Below, piece after piece: positions 1 to 8,851 of a stretch of 64,000 bases of DNA; the stretch's first letter is position 1, and each line of letters opens with the position of its first letter. The stretch spans positions 62,001-126,000 of the forward strand of contig NZ_WNKG01000006.1 in assembly GCF_010119245.1 (NCBI RefSeq). Reading direction: 5' to 3'. The notes below the pieces were generated by a model. The model made no database searches, was not told the origin of the DNA, and was given only the letters and a program-made list of their open reading frames with translations. The stretch is from Cyclobacterium salsum (lineage in GTDB: Bacteria > Bacteroidota > Bacteroidia > Cytophagales > Cyclobacteriaceae). Made by a program: the position numbers and the translations under genes.

Positions 1-684
1 GATCAGCGAAAGGCCATTATTAACGAAGCCAAGGCTCAGGCGAAGCTACTTTTGGACGATGCGAATAGAAAGATTGAACATACCATTCGGTCCATAAAGG
101 AATCTCAGGCCGATAAAGCTGCTACCCGTCAGCTAAGAAACGAGCTAGAGGCACACAAGACTACCATTAAACCCGAAAAGCAGGCTGTGGAGCCGCCAAA
201 AGCAATAAAAGTGCTGGAAGGAGACGTGAAGCCAGGAGATCAGGTGCGGGTGAAAGACAATGGTGCACTGGCTGAAGTGTTGGATATCCGGGGAACGCAG
301 GCATCCATTCTTATTGGAGATCTTAAATCTAAAGTTAAATTGAATCGTCTGGAAAAGATTTCCAATACCTCCTTGAAAAAGGAAAAGAAAGCGGTTGAGA
401 AGCGGATAAGCTATGATACCATGTCCAAAATGGCGGATTTCTCCCCTAATTTGGATATTCGCGGAAAGAGGGGGGAAGAGGTGCTTCCCTTGATCCAAAA
501 TTTCATTGACGAAGGATATATGCTTGGCATGAATGATCTCAAGATCATTCACGGCAAAGGGGATGGGATTCTAAGGGGATTGACCCGAAACCTGATCAGC
601 AAAATGCCCTCGGTAGTTGGATTTTCCGATGAGCATGCCGATAGGGGTGGATCTGGGATCACCCTTGTCCAACTTAAGGGATAA
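1..684 (+). CDS. mutS2: Endonuclease MutS2, C-terminal part (5' truncated by window)
   Basis: The reading frame is open from base 1 (227 codons visible), so the true start lies upstream. The fragment begins in a charged coiled-coil segment of the MutS2 clamp/linker. It continues through a basic KOW/SH3-like stretch and ends in an Smr domain (fragment residues about 151-227) with the LDIRG motif and the HGKG nuclease/RNA-binding motif encoded at 550-561. MutS2 proteins bind branched DNA or collided ribosomes; in Bacillus the protein (RqcU) splits stalled ribosomes, while in other bacteria it suppresses recombination. The ATPase domain is outside the window, so its motifs cannot be checked. The next gene is on the opposite strand 14 bases away. 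The family call is firm; the exact role is not decidable here. Confidence 0.93.
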   Translation, partial: DQRKAIINEAKAQAKLLLDDANRKIEHTIRSIKESQADKAATRQLRNELEAHKTTIKPEKQAVEPPKAIKVLEGDVKPGDQVRVKDNGALAEVLDIRGTQASILIGDLKSKVKLNRLEKISNTSLKKEKKAVEKRISYDTMSKMADFSPNLDIRGKRGEEVLPLIQNFIDEGYMLGMNDLKIIHGKGDGILRGLTRNLISKMPSVVGFSDEHADRGGSGITLVQLKG

Positions 685-698
685 TGGTTGGTATTTTT

Positions 699-1124
699 TT
701 ACCGTTTGTAAGCCTGCCGGGCCAATAAGGTCCAGTTTTTACCTTTTTTGTGCCAAACGGTCAAAACCCCCAGGTTTACAGGAGCCGGGTCGCTGTTTCG
801 ATTGTGAGTTTTTCCGATGAGAAAATGCCTGACCAATGCGATGTTTCCCTTAAGGTCGACGGTCTGATTTTCAATATTGATTTCCGTAAAATTCGATTCT
901 CCGGAACTCAATGCGAGGATGTATTCGGACTGGTTTTCGATCAAACCATTTGAGTGCCCGTAGGTCAATTGGGGATCTGTCAGTTTTCTTAACTGAGATT
1001 CGTTGGCATTTACCATGGCCTCCATTAGATCATCCACCGCCTTTTCTACGGCTACCACCTCTTTACTCTGGGCATATAATGCAGAAAGGGAAAAGAAAAA
1101 AACAATAAGCAGGTATTTGTGCAT
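699..1124 (-). CDS. Secreted DUF4440/NTF2-like protein
   Basis: 141 residues with a clear N-terminal signal peptide (hydrophobic stretch in residues 4-15, cleavage likely after YAQS). The mature part has the alternating helix/strand pattern of the SnoaL/NTF2-like cone fold, and the ending VWHKKGKNWTLLARQ is typical of DUF4440 proteins, where a final strand reads 'W...W.l..rq'. Such proteins are small periplasmic ligand-binding or isomerase-like domains, mostly of unknown function. It is the last gene of the minus-strand run that begins at the HD gene, 24 bases after the lipoprotein gene upstream of it. Exact activity cannot be stated. Confidence 0.75.
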   Translation of the reverse strand: MHKYLLIVFFFSLSALYAQSKEVVAVEKAVDDLMEAMVNANESQLRKLTDPQLTYGHSNGLIENQSEYILALSSGESNFTEINIENQTVDLKGNIALVRHFLIGKTHNRNSDPAPVNLGVLTVWHKKGKNWTLLARQAYKR

Positions 1125-1148
1125 GGGTTTAGTTGTTTAAGGTAGGGA

Positions 1149-1631
1149 TTACTCCATTAAAACCAGATCGAACACATAGAAGCCGGCTAAAGCACTTACC
1201 CGGGCATTTTGAGGGGCAGGTACATTCCATTCCAGCCGAAGTCGGTTTTGAGTTCGGGTAAAAGATATCTCTCTGTTAGCGGCGGGTTGGATGCCGGAAA
1301 GGATGATTTTATCGTAATTTTCACCCTCGAAGGCCCAGTTGCCATTGCTGTCAAATAGCAGGTTGCTGTTTTCGGTGAGGTAGTTTTTCCCGGTATTGTT
1401 GGAGATAAATTGGATCTCGAAATCCGTGTAGGTGTCGTTTTGCAGTGTTCCGTCTTTTGAAACCGAGCCTCCGTTTCTTACGGTCCAGGTTTCGCTGCCG
1501 GAGGTTCCGGCTAGTTCTTCGATTGCAAGTTGCTCGGCTGTCTTTTCCGGTTCATCGGTACCGTTACCATTGCATGCCATCAACCCGACTAAAAACAGTG
1601 CTGTCCAATAAAATTTCACTACCATTTTCAT
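1149..1631 (-). CDS. Small lipoprotein of unknown function
   Basis: 160 residues. The N-terminus is a lipoprotein signal: a basic start, a hydrophobic core, then a lipobox ending LMAC, with Cys20 as the predicted lipidated residue. It is followed by an acidic tether (NGNGTDEPEKT). The mature part is rich in Thr/Asn and short strands and looks like a small beta-sandwich or calycin-type domain. I recognise no family with confidence. It lies 43 bases downstream of the ABC ATPase gene and may be cotranscribed with it or separately. Start chosen at the first Met of the signal peptide. Confidence 0.65.
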   Translation of the reverse strand: MKMVVKFYWTALFLVGLMACNGNGTDEPEKTAEQLAIEELAGTSGSETWTVRNGGSVSKDGTLQNDTYTDFEIQFISNNTGKNYLTENSNLLFDSNGNWAFEGENYDKIILSGIQPAANREISFTRTQNRLRLEWNVPAPQNARVSALAGFYVFDLVLME

Positions 1632-1674
1632 AGACTATTCCTAAAGAAGTAAAATTAATCAATTCCAAAATTAA

Positions 1675-2310
1675 TCAAAGTAATCCTTGCTTTTTATAAT
1701 CTTCAAGACAAAGGATTTGTTCACAAAAGTCATACTCTCTGGAGTCATTGGATGCTATAAGCAGGCATTTTGATTTTCCGAAATCAGCTATCAGGTTACG
1801 ATACCATTGGATTCCTTTTTCATCCAGATTGGAGGTGGGTTCATCCAACAGCACCAGCGGGCTTCGTGAAAAAAAGCATATTCCAAGCTTCAATCGTTGT
1901 TTCATCCCGGAAGAAAAGAGGGAAATAGGTTTGTTGACGGCTTTTCTAAGATGGAGCAAATCCGCTAATTCTTCCATCCGAAGCGGGGCATCCAGTGATT
2001 TAAAGGAAAAATGAAAGCGAAGAAATTCTTCAAGGGTGAACTCTTCAGGGAGTTCCAGGTAAGGAGCACTGATCACTAAATGCTTGTAAATATCATCCGT
2101 TGCTATACGTGATACCCCAGAAGTGAAGCTCAATTCCCCCTCTGTCAGCGGCATTTGGCCGGAAAGACATTTGACCAAGGTGGACTTCCCAGAACCATTT
2201 GCACCGGTGATAGCCAATTTTTCTCCGCTGGAAACCCGCAGGCTTAAGCCTTTAAAAATCCATTCTCTTTGAAATTTTTTCCCTCCCAGGCTAAGGTCTA
2301 CAGAAAACAT
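1675..2310 (-). CDS. ABC transporter ATP-binding protein (stand-alone)
   Basis: 211 residues forming one nucleotide-binding domain. Walker A is GANGSGKST (residues 36-44), the ABC signature reads SSGMKQRL, and Walker B with D-loop reads LVLLDEPTSNLD. The start codon follows the lpxA stop after one base, so the two are translationally linked. No membrane partner is encoded nearby. The size and compact form resemble the CcmA/ABC-2 type ATPases, but no ccmB or ccmC is present. Its position at the end of the lipid A operon suggests a role in envelope lipid traffic, which is inference. Function as an ATPase is secure; substrate and partner are unknown. Confidence 0.88.
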   Translation of the reverse strand: MFSVDLSLGGKKFQREWIFKGLSLRVSSGEKLAITGANGSGKSTLVKCLSGQMPLTEGELSFTSGVSRIATDDIYKHLVISAPYLELPEEFTLEEFLRFHFSFKSLDAPLRMEELADLLHLRKAVNKPISLFSSGMKQRLKLGICFFSRSPLVLLDEPTSNLDEKGIQWYRNLIADFGKSKCLLIASNDSREYDFCEQILCLEDYKKQGLL

Positions 2311-2311
2311 G

Positions 2312-3091
2312 TTATTGAATATACCCTTTCATGACCCCCCTTTCGGAGGATCGGATAAAATTCACTATTTCATCCCGCTCCTTGGTTGCGGGTAGATTGA
2401 TCTCGATCTCTTCCAGTGCCCGGCTGTTGTTCCAGCTGTTTAAAAAAAGGTATCGGTAAACTTCCTGAATTTCACTAATCGTTTTTCCTTCAAATCCCCT
2501 CCTTCGAAGGCCCAGGGAGTTTACACCTGCATAACTCAACGGTTCCCGTGCTGCCTTGGTAAAAGGGGGTACGTCTTTTCGGACCAGCGAACCACCGGAT
2601 ACCATACTGTGCATGCCGATTTTAACGAATTGATGGATGGCACTGCTTCCACCGATAAAGGCCCAATCATCTATGGTCACATGCCCGGCAACTTGTACCG
2701 AATTGGCGATGATCACCCGGTCATGGATCAGGCAGTCATGGGCAATGTGAACATAAGCCATTAAAAGACATTGTTTTCCGATCTTGGTGGTTTGCTTATC
2801 AGCGGTGCCCCGATTTATGGTTACAAATTCCCTGATAGTCGTTTCGTCACCTATTTCAACTAGTGAATCTTCTCCTTTGAATTTAAGGTCTTGCGGAATG
2901 GCCGCGATTACGGCTCCTGGGAAAATCCGGCAATTTTTTCCAATTCGGGCCCCGGGATAAATGGTCACATTGGAACCAATCCAAGTACCATCCCCGATTT
3001 CCACATTGGCATGGATGGAGGAGAACGCTTCGACAGAAACGTTCTTCCCTAGTTGGGCCTTTTCACTTATTTCGGATAATTTATTGATCAT
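2312..3091 (-). CDS. lpxA: Acyl-ACP--UDP-N-acetylglucosamine O-acyltransferase
   Basis: First committed acylation of lipid A synthesis: transfers a 3-hydroxyacyl chain from ACP to the 3-OH of UDP-GlcNAc in the cytoplasm. The 259 residues are mostly left-handed beta-helix hexapeptide repeats (GDGTWIGSNVTIYPGARIG and onward). The catalytic His lies in MAYVHIAHDCLIHD, and the C-terminal helical part with GLRRRGF is typical of LpxA. The start ATG overlaps the lpxC/fabZ stop by 4 bases (ATGA), indicating translational coupling. Length matches the family. Confidence 0.97.
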   Translation of the reverse strand: MINKLSEISEKAQLGKNVSVEAFSSIHANVEIGDGTWIGSNVTIYPGARIGKNCRIFPGAVIAAIPQDLKFKGEDSLVEIGDETTIREFVTINRGTADKQTTKIGKQCLLMAYVHIAHDCLIHDRVIIANSVQVAGHVTIDDWAFIGGSSAIHQFVKIGMHSMVSGGSLVRKDVPPFTKAAREPLSYAGVNSLGLRRRGFEGKTISEIQEVYRYLFLNSWNNSRALEEIEINLPATKERDEIVNFIRSSERGVMKGYIQ

Positions 3092-4482
3092 GCGTCTTTT
3101 CTTACGATACTGGCGGTCATTACGGCTTCACAAACCAGGGCGTTACCAACAAACGCTTCGCCTTTCATTTTTGCGATTCCTCTGCGAATGGGGTTCAGCA
3201 ATTCACATTTAAATATTAAGGTATCACCGGGCAGCACCATTTTTCTGAATTTGCAGTTTTCGATGCTAAGGAAATAGGTCCAATAATTCTCAGGGTCTTC
3301 TACGGTACTCAAAACCAAAATTCCACCCGTCTGCGCCATAGCTTCCACTTGAAGTACGCCTGGCATGACCGGGTTATTAGGAAAATGGCCCATAAAGAAC
3401 GGTTCGTTGATGGTGACGTTTTTTACTCCCGCTACCACCTTGCTGTCGAGATAGATGATTTTATCCACTAACTGAAAGGGATACCGGTGCGGTAAAATGT
3501 TGCTAATTTGGTTAATATCGAGAACTGGGGGAGATTTTGGGTCGTAATAAGGGATGTTCATCGGCCCGGCTTTTTCCATGGCACGCTTAATTTTCTTGGC
3601 AAATGCTACGTTGGCAGCGTGTCCGGGTCTTGCTGCCAGTATTTGAGCTTTTAGCGGCCTGCCTACCAGCGCCAGGTCACCAATAACATCCAGGAGCTTG
3701 TGGCGTGCGGGTTCGTTTTTATACCGCAGCTCCACATTATTAAGGATTCCCTCCTTTTTGACTTCCACTTTCTGCTTGTTGAACATTTTGGCAAGATTGG
3801 ATAATTCCGCCTCTTCTACCACCCGATCCACTACCACAATGGCATTGTTCAGGTCTCCCCCTTTGATTAAATTGTTGTTGTAAAGCATCTCCAATTCGTG
3901 GAGGAAACAAAAGGTCCTGCAGGAAGCTATTTCCTGCCGAAACTGGCTAATGTCTGTGATGGAAGCATGCTGACTTCCCAGGACAGGGGAGTTGTAATCC
4001 ACCATGACCGTTACCCGGAAATCATCCAGGGGTAGTGCAGCCATCTCTACTTCTCTGGCACTGTCCTTATAATGAATGCTTTCCGGTACCTCAAAGAAAC
4101 GACGCAGCGCATTTTGCTCTTCCAGGCCTGCGTCTTCCAAGATGTCAATAAACTGGATGCTGCTGCCGTCTAATATAGGTGGTTCCGGTCCGCTCAGTTG
4201 GATCAGCACATTGTCTATTTCCATACCAACCAAAGCTGCCAATACATGTTCTACTGTAAAAACCCTCGCACCACTTTGCTCCAGGGTGGTGCCTCGCGAA
4301 ACATCCACCACGTTGTCTACATCTGCGTCTATGATTGGCTGCCCCTCCAGGTCCATTCGCTGAAATTTATATCCGTGATTCGGATTTGCTGGCAAAAAAG
4401 TCATGTTGGCCTCTATCCCGGTATGTAATCCTACCCCGGATATGGTCACCTGCTTTTTTATGGTATGTTGTTTTACTTTCAT
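3088..4482 (-). CDS. lpxC: Bifunctional UDP-3-O-acyl-GlcNAc deacetylase / 3-hydroxyacyl-ACP dehydratase
   Basis: 464-residue fusion of two enzymes. The first about 305 residues are LpxC, the zinc deacetylase that commits cells to lipid A: HTGIEANMTF, the EHVLAAL zinc His, and RHKLLDVIGDLALVG with zinc His and Asp, followed by GHAAN. The last about 150 residues are FabZ, the fatty-acid synthase dehydratase: ILPHRYPFQLVD and the active-site segment GHFPNNPVMPGVLQVEA. The fusion is a known hallmark of Bacteroidota and lets one transcript balance fatty-acid elongation with lipid A synthesis. It sits between lpxD and lpxA in one minus-strand operon. Confidence 0.97.
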   Translation of the reverse strand: MKVKQHTIKKQVTISGVGLHTGIEANMTFLPANPNHGYKFQRMDLEGQPIIDADVDNVVDVSRGTTLEQSGARVFTVEHVLAALVGMEIDNVLIQLSGPEPPILDGSSIQFIDILEDAGLEEQNALRRFFEVPESIHYKDSAREVEMAALPLDDFRVTVMVDYNSPVLGSQHASITDISQFRQEIASCRTFCFLHELEMLYNNNLIKGGDLNNAIVVVDRVVEEAELSNLAKMFNKQKVEVKKEGILNNVELRYKNEPARHKLLDVIGDLALVGRPLKAQILAARPGHAANVAFAKKIKRAMEKAGPMNIPYYDPKSPPVLDINQISNILPHRYPFQLVDKIIYLDSKVVAGVKNVTINEPFFMGHFPNNPVMPGVLQVEAMAQTGGILVLSTVEDPENYWTYFLSIENCKFRKMVLPGDTLIFKCELLNPIRRGIAKMKGEAFVGNALVCEAVMTASIVRKDA

Positions 4483-4528
4483 TAAAATAACTAACTAGTA
4501 ACTGAGATCTGCCGAACGACTGACAAAT

Positions 4529-5551
4529 TTATAGTTTTTTTTCCAGCTCTCTTAATTTGTCCTGAAGTATGGGTAATTTTTTGAATATAGTGTATGATTT
4601 TAAGAATGCTTTAATATCAAAGCCTATATAACCAAAAATAGTTTGTCCCGGTTCTGTAATAGACTTCATAACACCGGTGTTTCCGCCGACGGTTGTTCGG
4701 TCTGCAAGCTGGATGTGGCCCACAACAGCACTTTTTCCAGCCAGAACGCAATTTTTTCCCAGGGTGGTAGATCCAGCTACACCAGCCTGAGAAGCGATTA
4801 CCGTATTTTCACCCAGAATGACGTTGTGTGCAATTTGAACCTGATTATCTATTTTCACTCCTTTGCCAATTCGGGTTGATCCCATTGTTGCACAGTCAAT
4901 GGTCGTATTGGCACCAATGCTCACATTGTCTTCCAGGATTACGTTTCCTAACTGTGGAATATTTTTATAGGTCCCGTCTTCCTGTGGGGCAAAACCAAAG
5001 CCATCCGAACCAATGACGCTTCCGGCGTGAATTTCGCAATGGTTGCCGATGATTGTCCCGGAATATAATTTTACTCCTGGATAAAAAACACAATTATCTC
5101 CAATCGTTACCTGGTCTCCGATGTATACTTGAGGATGAATTTTGACATTAGTGCCGATGGAACATCCTTTGCCTATGTAGGAAAAAGCGCCCCGGAAAAA
5201 ATTTTTGCCAATCGTGCTGCTTTCGTGCATATGGCTAGGCATTTCCGTGCCTATCAGTTCTGACGTTGTTATTTCTTTGTAAGCTTCTAATAGTTTCGTA
5301 AAACCAATGTAGGGGTCTTTTACTCGTATAAGAGTCGTTTGTATATTTTTTTGAGGGGTAAAATCATTCGAAACAATGATTGCGGAACATTGAGTAGTAT
5401 AGATGAATTGCTCGTATTTCAGGTTGGATAAAAACCCGATGCTTCCTACTGTCCCTTCTTGTATTTTTTCAAGGCGGCTGATTTTTATCGAACCATCTCC
5501 TTCCACATTTCCATCTAAAAGTTGCGCAATTTGATCGATGGTAAATTCCAT
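4529..5551 (-). CDS. lpxD: UDP-3-O-(3-hydroxyacyl)glucosamine N-acyltransferase
   Basis: Third step of lipid A synthesis: N-acylation of UDP-3-O-acyl-glucosamine. 340 residues: an N-terminal uridine-binding domain (about 1-100), a long hexapeptide-repeat beta-helix (about 105-300; GKGCSIGTNVKIHP, GDQVTIGDNCVFYPG), and a C-terminal helix (about 315-340) that packs in the trimer. The DNQVQIAHNVILGE segment carries the catalytic His. It begins 15 bases after the HD gene stop and precedes lpxC/fabZ by 46 bases. Confidence 0.97.
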   Translation of the reverse strand: MEFTIDQIAQLLDGNVEGDGSIKISRLEKIQEGTVGSIGFLSNLKYEQFIYTTQCSAIIVSNDFTPQKNIQTTLIRVKDPYIGFTKLLEAYKEITTSELIGTEMPSHMHESSTIGKNFFRGAFSYIGKGCSIGTNVKIHPQVYIGDQVTIGDNCVFYPGVKLYSGTIIGNHCEIHAGSVIGSDGFGFAPQEDGTYKNIPQLGNVILEDNVSIGANTTIDCATMGSTRIGKGVKIDNQVQIAHNVILGENTVIASQAGVAGSTTLGKNCVLAGKSAVVGHIQLADRTTVGGNTGVMKSITEPGQTIFGYIGFDIKAFLKSYTIFKKLPILQDKLRELEKKL

Positions 5552-5566
5552 GAGGTTTAGTTTGTT

Positions 5567-6808
5567 TTACCGTAAAGTTAAATCTTTAGCATGACAAGCA
5601 TAATATTTTTTAACAATTTTACTCATAGCCTTTATGTTTGGCAGATCCGCAGCCAGTGCCACATCCATTACCTCACCCTTTTTGGTTAAAATATAGATTT
5701 TGTCTTCCGCCAGGTATCCATAATTGCTTATTTCTCCTGATGAAAAAAAATACGGCATGTCGCGATCAGAGAGGCCAAGTTTGGATTGCACTCCGGACTT
5801 CATTCGGAGGATCTCATCCTCCGAGAAGGCGCTATTTACGAGCTGGATTTTGAATAATTTTCGAGTCAAAAACATGTGGGAAATTTCCCGAAGGACCAGA
5901 TCTCCGCTGTTTTTCCATAATTTGATAGCCCCCCATACATCATAGTCATCTAATTGGGAAAAATCTTCCAGCCAATCGGGAATTCCTGCGGCCGGTCCTA
6001 CCGACAGGTCACGTTGAAGAAATTCCAGCAATTCGACCGAGCCTGCTAGCTGTTCACCCGAGTACACCAGGTCTTTTGCCCTAATAATGAGGTTAATTAG
6101 CATTTTTTCTGCGCAGACAGTGGTTTTGTGTAAATAAACCTGCCAGTACATCAGCCTGCGGGCATTTAGAAAATTCTCGATGCTGTAAATTCCCTTTTCT
6201 TCTATTACCAGGTGATCATCCACTATGGTCATCATTTTTATGATGCGATCAGCACCGATGGTACCTTCCGAAACACCGGTAAAAAAACAGTCTCTTTGCA
6301 GATAGTCCAGGCGGTCAATGTCTAACTGGCTGGAAACTAATTGGTGAAAGAATTTTCTTTCGTAACTTCCGACAAAAATCGCTTTAGCCAATGAAAGCTG
6401 GCCGTGAAATTGCTTGTTTAACTCATCAAAAAACAAGAGTGATAAGGATTCATGGTGAAACCCTTTCAGAAGGATGGATTCCAGCGCATGGGAAAATGGC
6501 CCGTGTCCAATGTCATGAAGCAGTATGGCAATTTGGGAGGCTTCATACTCATTGTCGCTGATTTCAATCCCTTTGTTACGTAATTGGTCCAGTGTAATGC
6601 TCATCAGATGCATGGCACCTATGGCATGGTGAAATCGGGTATGTAGGGCTCCCGGGTACACCATATCTGTCAAACCTAGCTGTTTGATTCTGCGTAACCT
6701 TTGGAAATAGGGATGATCAATAACGGCAAAGATCAGTTCACTGTGGATGTTGATAAACCCGTAAACCGGGTCATTGATTATTTTATGGCTCTTCAATGTC
6801 CTGTTCAT
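5567..6808 (-). CDS. HD-domain phosphohydrolase (dGTPase/YdhJ-like superfamily)
   Basis: 413 residues. The metal-binding HD motif is visible: RFHHAIGAMHL (about 59-68), LLHDIGHGPFSH (about 97-107) and the downstream Asp in LDIDRLDYLQRD. Proteins of this family are nucleotide or phosphoester hydrolases related to dNTP triphosphohydrolases and SAMHD1, and sit upstream of lpxD in many Bacteroidota. The reaction in this lineage is not established to my knowledge. It is the first gene of the lipid A operon and is divergent from porX (53 bases between start codons), so both promoters lie in that short gap. Confidence 0.9.
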   Translation of the reverse strand: MNRTLKSHKIINDPVYGFINIHSELIFAVIDHPYFQRLRRIKQLGLTDMVYPGALHTRFHHAIGAMHLMSITLDQLRNKGIEISDNEYEASQIAILLHDIGHGPFSHALESILLKGFHHESLSLLFFDELNKQFHGQLSLAKAIFVGSYERKFFHQLVSSQLDIDRLDYLQRDCFFTGVSEGTIGADRIIKMMTIVDDHLVIEEKGIYSIENFLNARRLMYWQVYLHKTTVCAEKMLINLIIRAKDLVYSGEQLAGSVELLEFLQRDLSVGPAAGIPDWLEDFSQLDDYDVWGAIKLWKNSGDLVLREISHMFLTRKLFKIQLVNSAFSEDEILRMKSGVQSKLGLSDRDMPYFFSSGEISNYGYLAEDKIYILTKKGEVMDVALAADLPNIKAMSKIVKKYYACHAKDLTLR

Positions 6809-6861
6809 TAAGACAACGTGCTAAAAGTTAAGTAAACTTAAAAAGAATTAAACCAATTGAT

Positions 6862-8415
6862 ATGCAAAACTTCAAAATTTTATGGGCCGATGATGAGATT
6901 GATCTCCTGAAGCCCCATATTTTATTTTTACAACAAAAGGGCTATGACATCGTCACCGTAAATAGTGGTCTGGACGCAGTGGAAAAAGTAGAAGAGGAAA
7001 ACTACGATCTTATTTTTCTCGATGAGATGATGCCTGGGATGACAGGCTTAGAGGCCTTGCAACAGATCAAGAGTTTAAAGCCTCAAATTCCGGTAGTAAT
7101 GATCACAAAGAGTGAAGAGGAGCATATAATGGATGATGCGATTGGCGGAAAAATAGCTGATTACCTCATCAAACCCATTAACCCTAATCAGATTCTGTTG
7201 TCGGCAAAAAAAATCCTCCAAAACAAACAGTTAATTAGTGAGAAAACCAACCTTTCCTACCAGCAAGACTTTCGGAATATCAGCATGGCCTATAACGATG
7301 CCATTGATCATGAAGAATGGGCGGATATATTTAAGAAGTTGACCTATTGGGAATTGGAAATTGACGAGACGGAGAATAAAAGCATGCAGGAGGTATTGGA
7401 ATCCCAAAAAGTGGAAGCCAATGTCAATTTTGCCCGGTTTATCAAAGAAAATTACCTGGATTGGTTGAATGTACCCAATATAAGCAAACCCGTACTGTCT
7501 CATCAGGTGATGAAACAGCACGTATTCCCTAAATTGGCAGAAGGGAAGCCCTTGTTTTTCATTGTCATCGATAACTTACGACTTGACCAATGGGAAATGA
7601 TTGAAAATCAATTGCGGGATTACTTTACGGTAAAGGAAGACGAGACCTATTATAGTATTCTACCAACTACCACCGCGTTTTCAAGAAATGCCCTTTTCAG
7701 TGGCATGATGCCATTGGATATGGCCAAATCCCATCCTGATTTATGGGAGGAGGAAGATACGGATGAAGGTAAGAATAACAAGGAAGCCGAATTTTTGAAA
7801 ATAAACCTTAAGAAAAACCGGCTTTCCATTCGCTCCAGCTATCACAAGATCCTGCAAACCAATCAAGGTAAAGCAGTGCTCGATCAGTTTCCAAACTTAA
7901 TTAAAAATGATCTGAACGTGTTGGTATATAATTTTGTGGACATGATGTCTCATGCCAGGACCGACATGAAAATGATCCGGGAATTAGCCCCTGATGAGTC
8001 AGCTTATCGCTCGTTGACGACCAGTTGGTTTCAGCATAGCTCGCTGTTTGAGTTGTTTAAAAAAATCAGCCAGGCGGGAGCAGAAGTGGTTGTGACTACC
8101 GATCATGGTACCAAGCGGGTTAATAAGCCCTACAAGATTGTGGGCGATCGGAATGTGACGACAAATTTGAGGTACAAACAAGGGAAAAACCTTAATTTTG
8201 AATCCGGAAAGGTATTTGAAATCAAAAAACCAGAGGAAGCCCGTCTTCCTCAGTTAAATATTTCCTCCAGCTATGTGTTTGCTGTGGAAGACTACTTCTT
8301 TGCTTATCCGAATAATTACAATTATTACGTAAACTTCTATAAGGATACGTTTCAACATGGTGGGGTTTCTCTTGAAGAGATGATTATTCCCATCGTTCAT
8401 TTACAGCCAAAATAG
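6862..8415 (+). CDS. porX: PorX: two-component response regulator with PglZ phosphoesterase domain
   Basis: 517 residues. Residues 1-120 form a CheY-like receiver (acidic pocket DDE near residue 10, phosphoacceptor Asp54 in FLDEMMPG, Lys in LIKPINP). The C-terminal 300 residues form a PglZ alkaline-phosphatase-like domain with the Thr cluster ILPTTTAFSRN (about residue 269), FVDMMSHA and TTDHG metal-binding motifs. In Porphyromonas and Flavobacterium PorX regulates type IX secretion with sensor PorY and sigma factor SigP, and its PglZ domain hydrolyses (oligo)nucleotides. The presence of a type IX cargo at 24376-27153 fits. No porY is in the window. tsaE follows after 7 bases. Confidence 0.95.
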   Translation: MQNFKILWADDEIDLLKPHILFLQQKGYDIVTVNSGLDAVEKVEEENYDLIFLDEMMPGMTGLEALQQIKSLKPQIPVVMITKSEEEHIMDDAIGGKIADYLIKPINPNQILLSAKKILQNKQLISEKTNLSYQQDFRNISMAYNDAIDHEEWADIFKKLTYWELEIDETENKSMQEVLESQKVEANVNFARFIKENYLDWLNVPNISKPVLSHQVMKQHVFPKLAEGKPLFFIVIDNLRLDQWEMIENQLRDYFTVKEDETYYSILPTTTAFSRNALFSGMMPLDMAKSHPDLWEEEDTDEGKNNKEAEFLKINLKKNRLSIRSSYHKILQTNQGKAVLDQFPNLIKNDLNVLVYNFVDMMSHARTDMKMIRELAPDESAYRSLTTSWFQHSSLFELFKKISQAGAEVVVTTDHGTKRVNKPYKIVGDRNVTTNLRYKQGKNLNFESGKVFEIKKPEEARLPQLNISSSYVFAVEDYFFAYPNNYNYYVNFYKDTFQHGGVSLEEMIIPIVHLQPK

Positions 8416-8422
8416 CGATCAT

Positions 8423-8851
8423 TTGGAATCCTGGGAATGCAAACAGTTGGATGAAATTTCAAATTCCGCCGAATTAATCCTAGATTTATGCAGGGATTAC
8501 ACGGTTTGGGTATTCAAGGGGGAGATGGGGGCAGGCAAAACGACCTTGATTAAGGAAATTTGCCACTTGCTGGCGGTAGTAGATCCGGTAAGTAGTCCTA
8601 CCTTTTCCCTGGTAAATGAATACGAAACCAAAAATGGAGAAATCATCTATCATTTTGACTTTTATAGAATAGAAGACCCTATGGAGGCAATCGAAATAGG
8701 CGTGGAGGAGTATTTCTACAGTGGTAATTACTGTTTTGTAGAATGGGCGGAAAAAATTCCTGGTTTTTTGCCCGATACCTTTGCATTAATAGAAATCAAA
8801 AAAGGAATGGAAGAAATGAGGCATCTAAGGGTAAAAATCAGCCATCAATGA
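8423..8851 (+). CDS. tsaE: tRNA threonylcarbamoyladenosine synthesis ATPase TsaE
   Basis: 142 residues. P-loop GEMGAGKTT (residues 33-41), SSPTFSLVNEY and YHFDFYRI, then EYFYSGNYCFVEWAEKI: the full TsaE pattern. TsaE works with TsaB and TsaD to put the t6A modification on ANN-reading tRNAs. No ATG exists upstream of the P-loop in this frame (an in-frame stop lies at 8381-8383), so the gene must use a rare start. TTG at 8423 gives the correct N-terminus; ATT codons further upstream are less likely. The stop overlaps the ATG of the next gene (ATGA at 8848-8851). Confidence 0.93.
   Translation: MESWECKQLDEISNSAELILDLCRDYTVWVFKGEMGAGKTTLIKEICHLLAVVDPVSSPTFSLVNEYETKNGEIIYHFDFYRIEDPMEAIEIGVEEYFYSGNYCFVEWAEKIPGFLPDTFALIEIKKGMEEMRHLRVKISHQ

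Noticed and set aside
145-552. Long antisense frame within mutS2
   Set aside because: Shadow of the conserved Smr-domain coding strand.
1675-2310. Assignment as the haem exporter ATPase CcmA
   Set aside because: Size and motifs would fit, but no ccm genes lie nearby and the gene is coupled to lpxA.
8743-8847. Upstream extension of alanine dehydrogenase
   Set aside because: It lies inside tsaE in another frame; the ATG at 8848 fits the coupling and family length.
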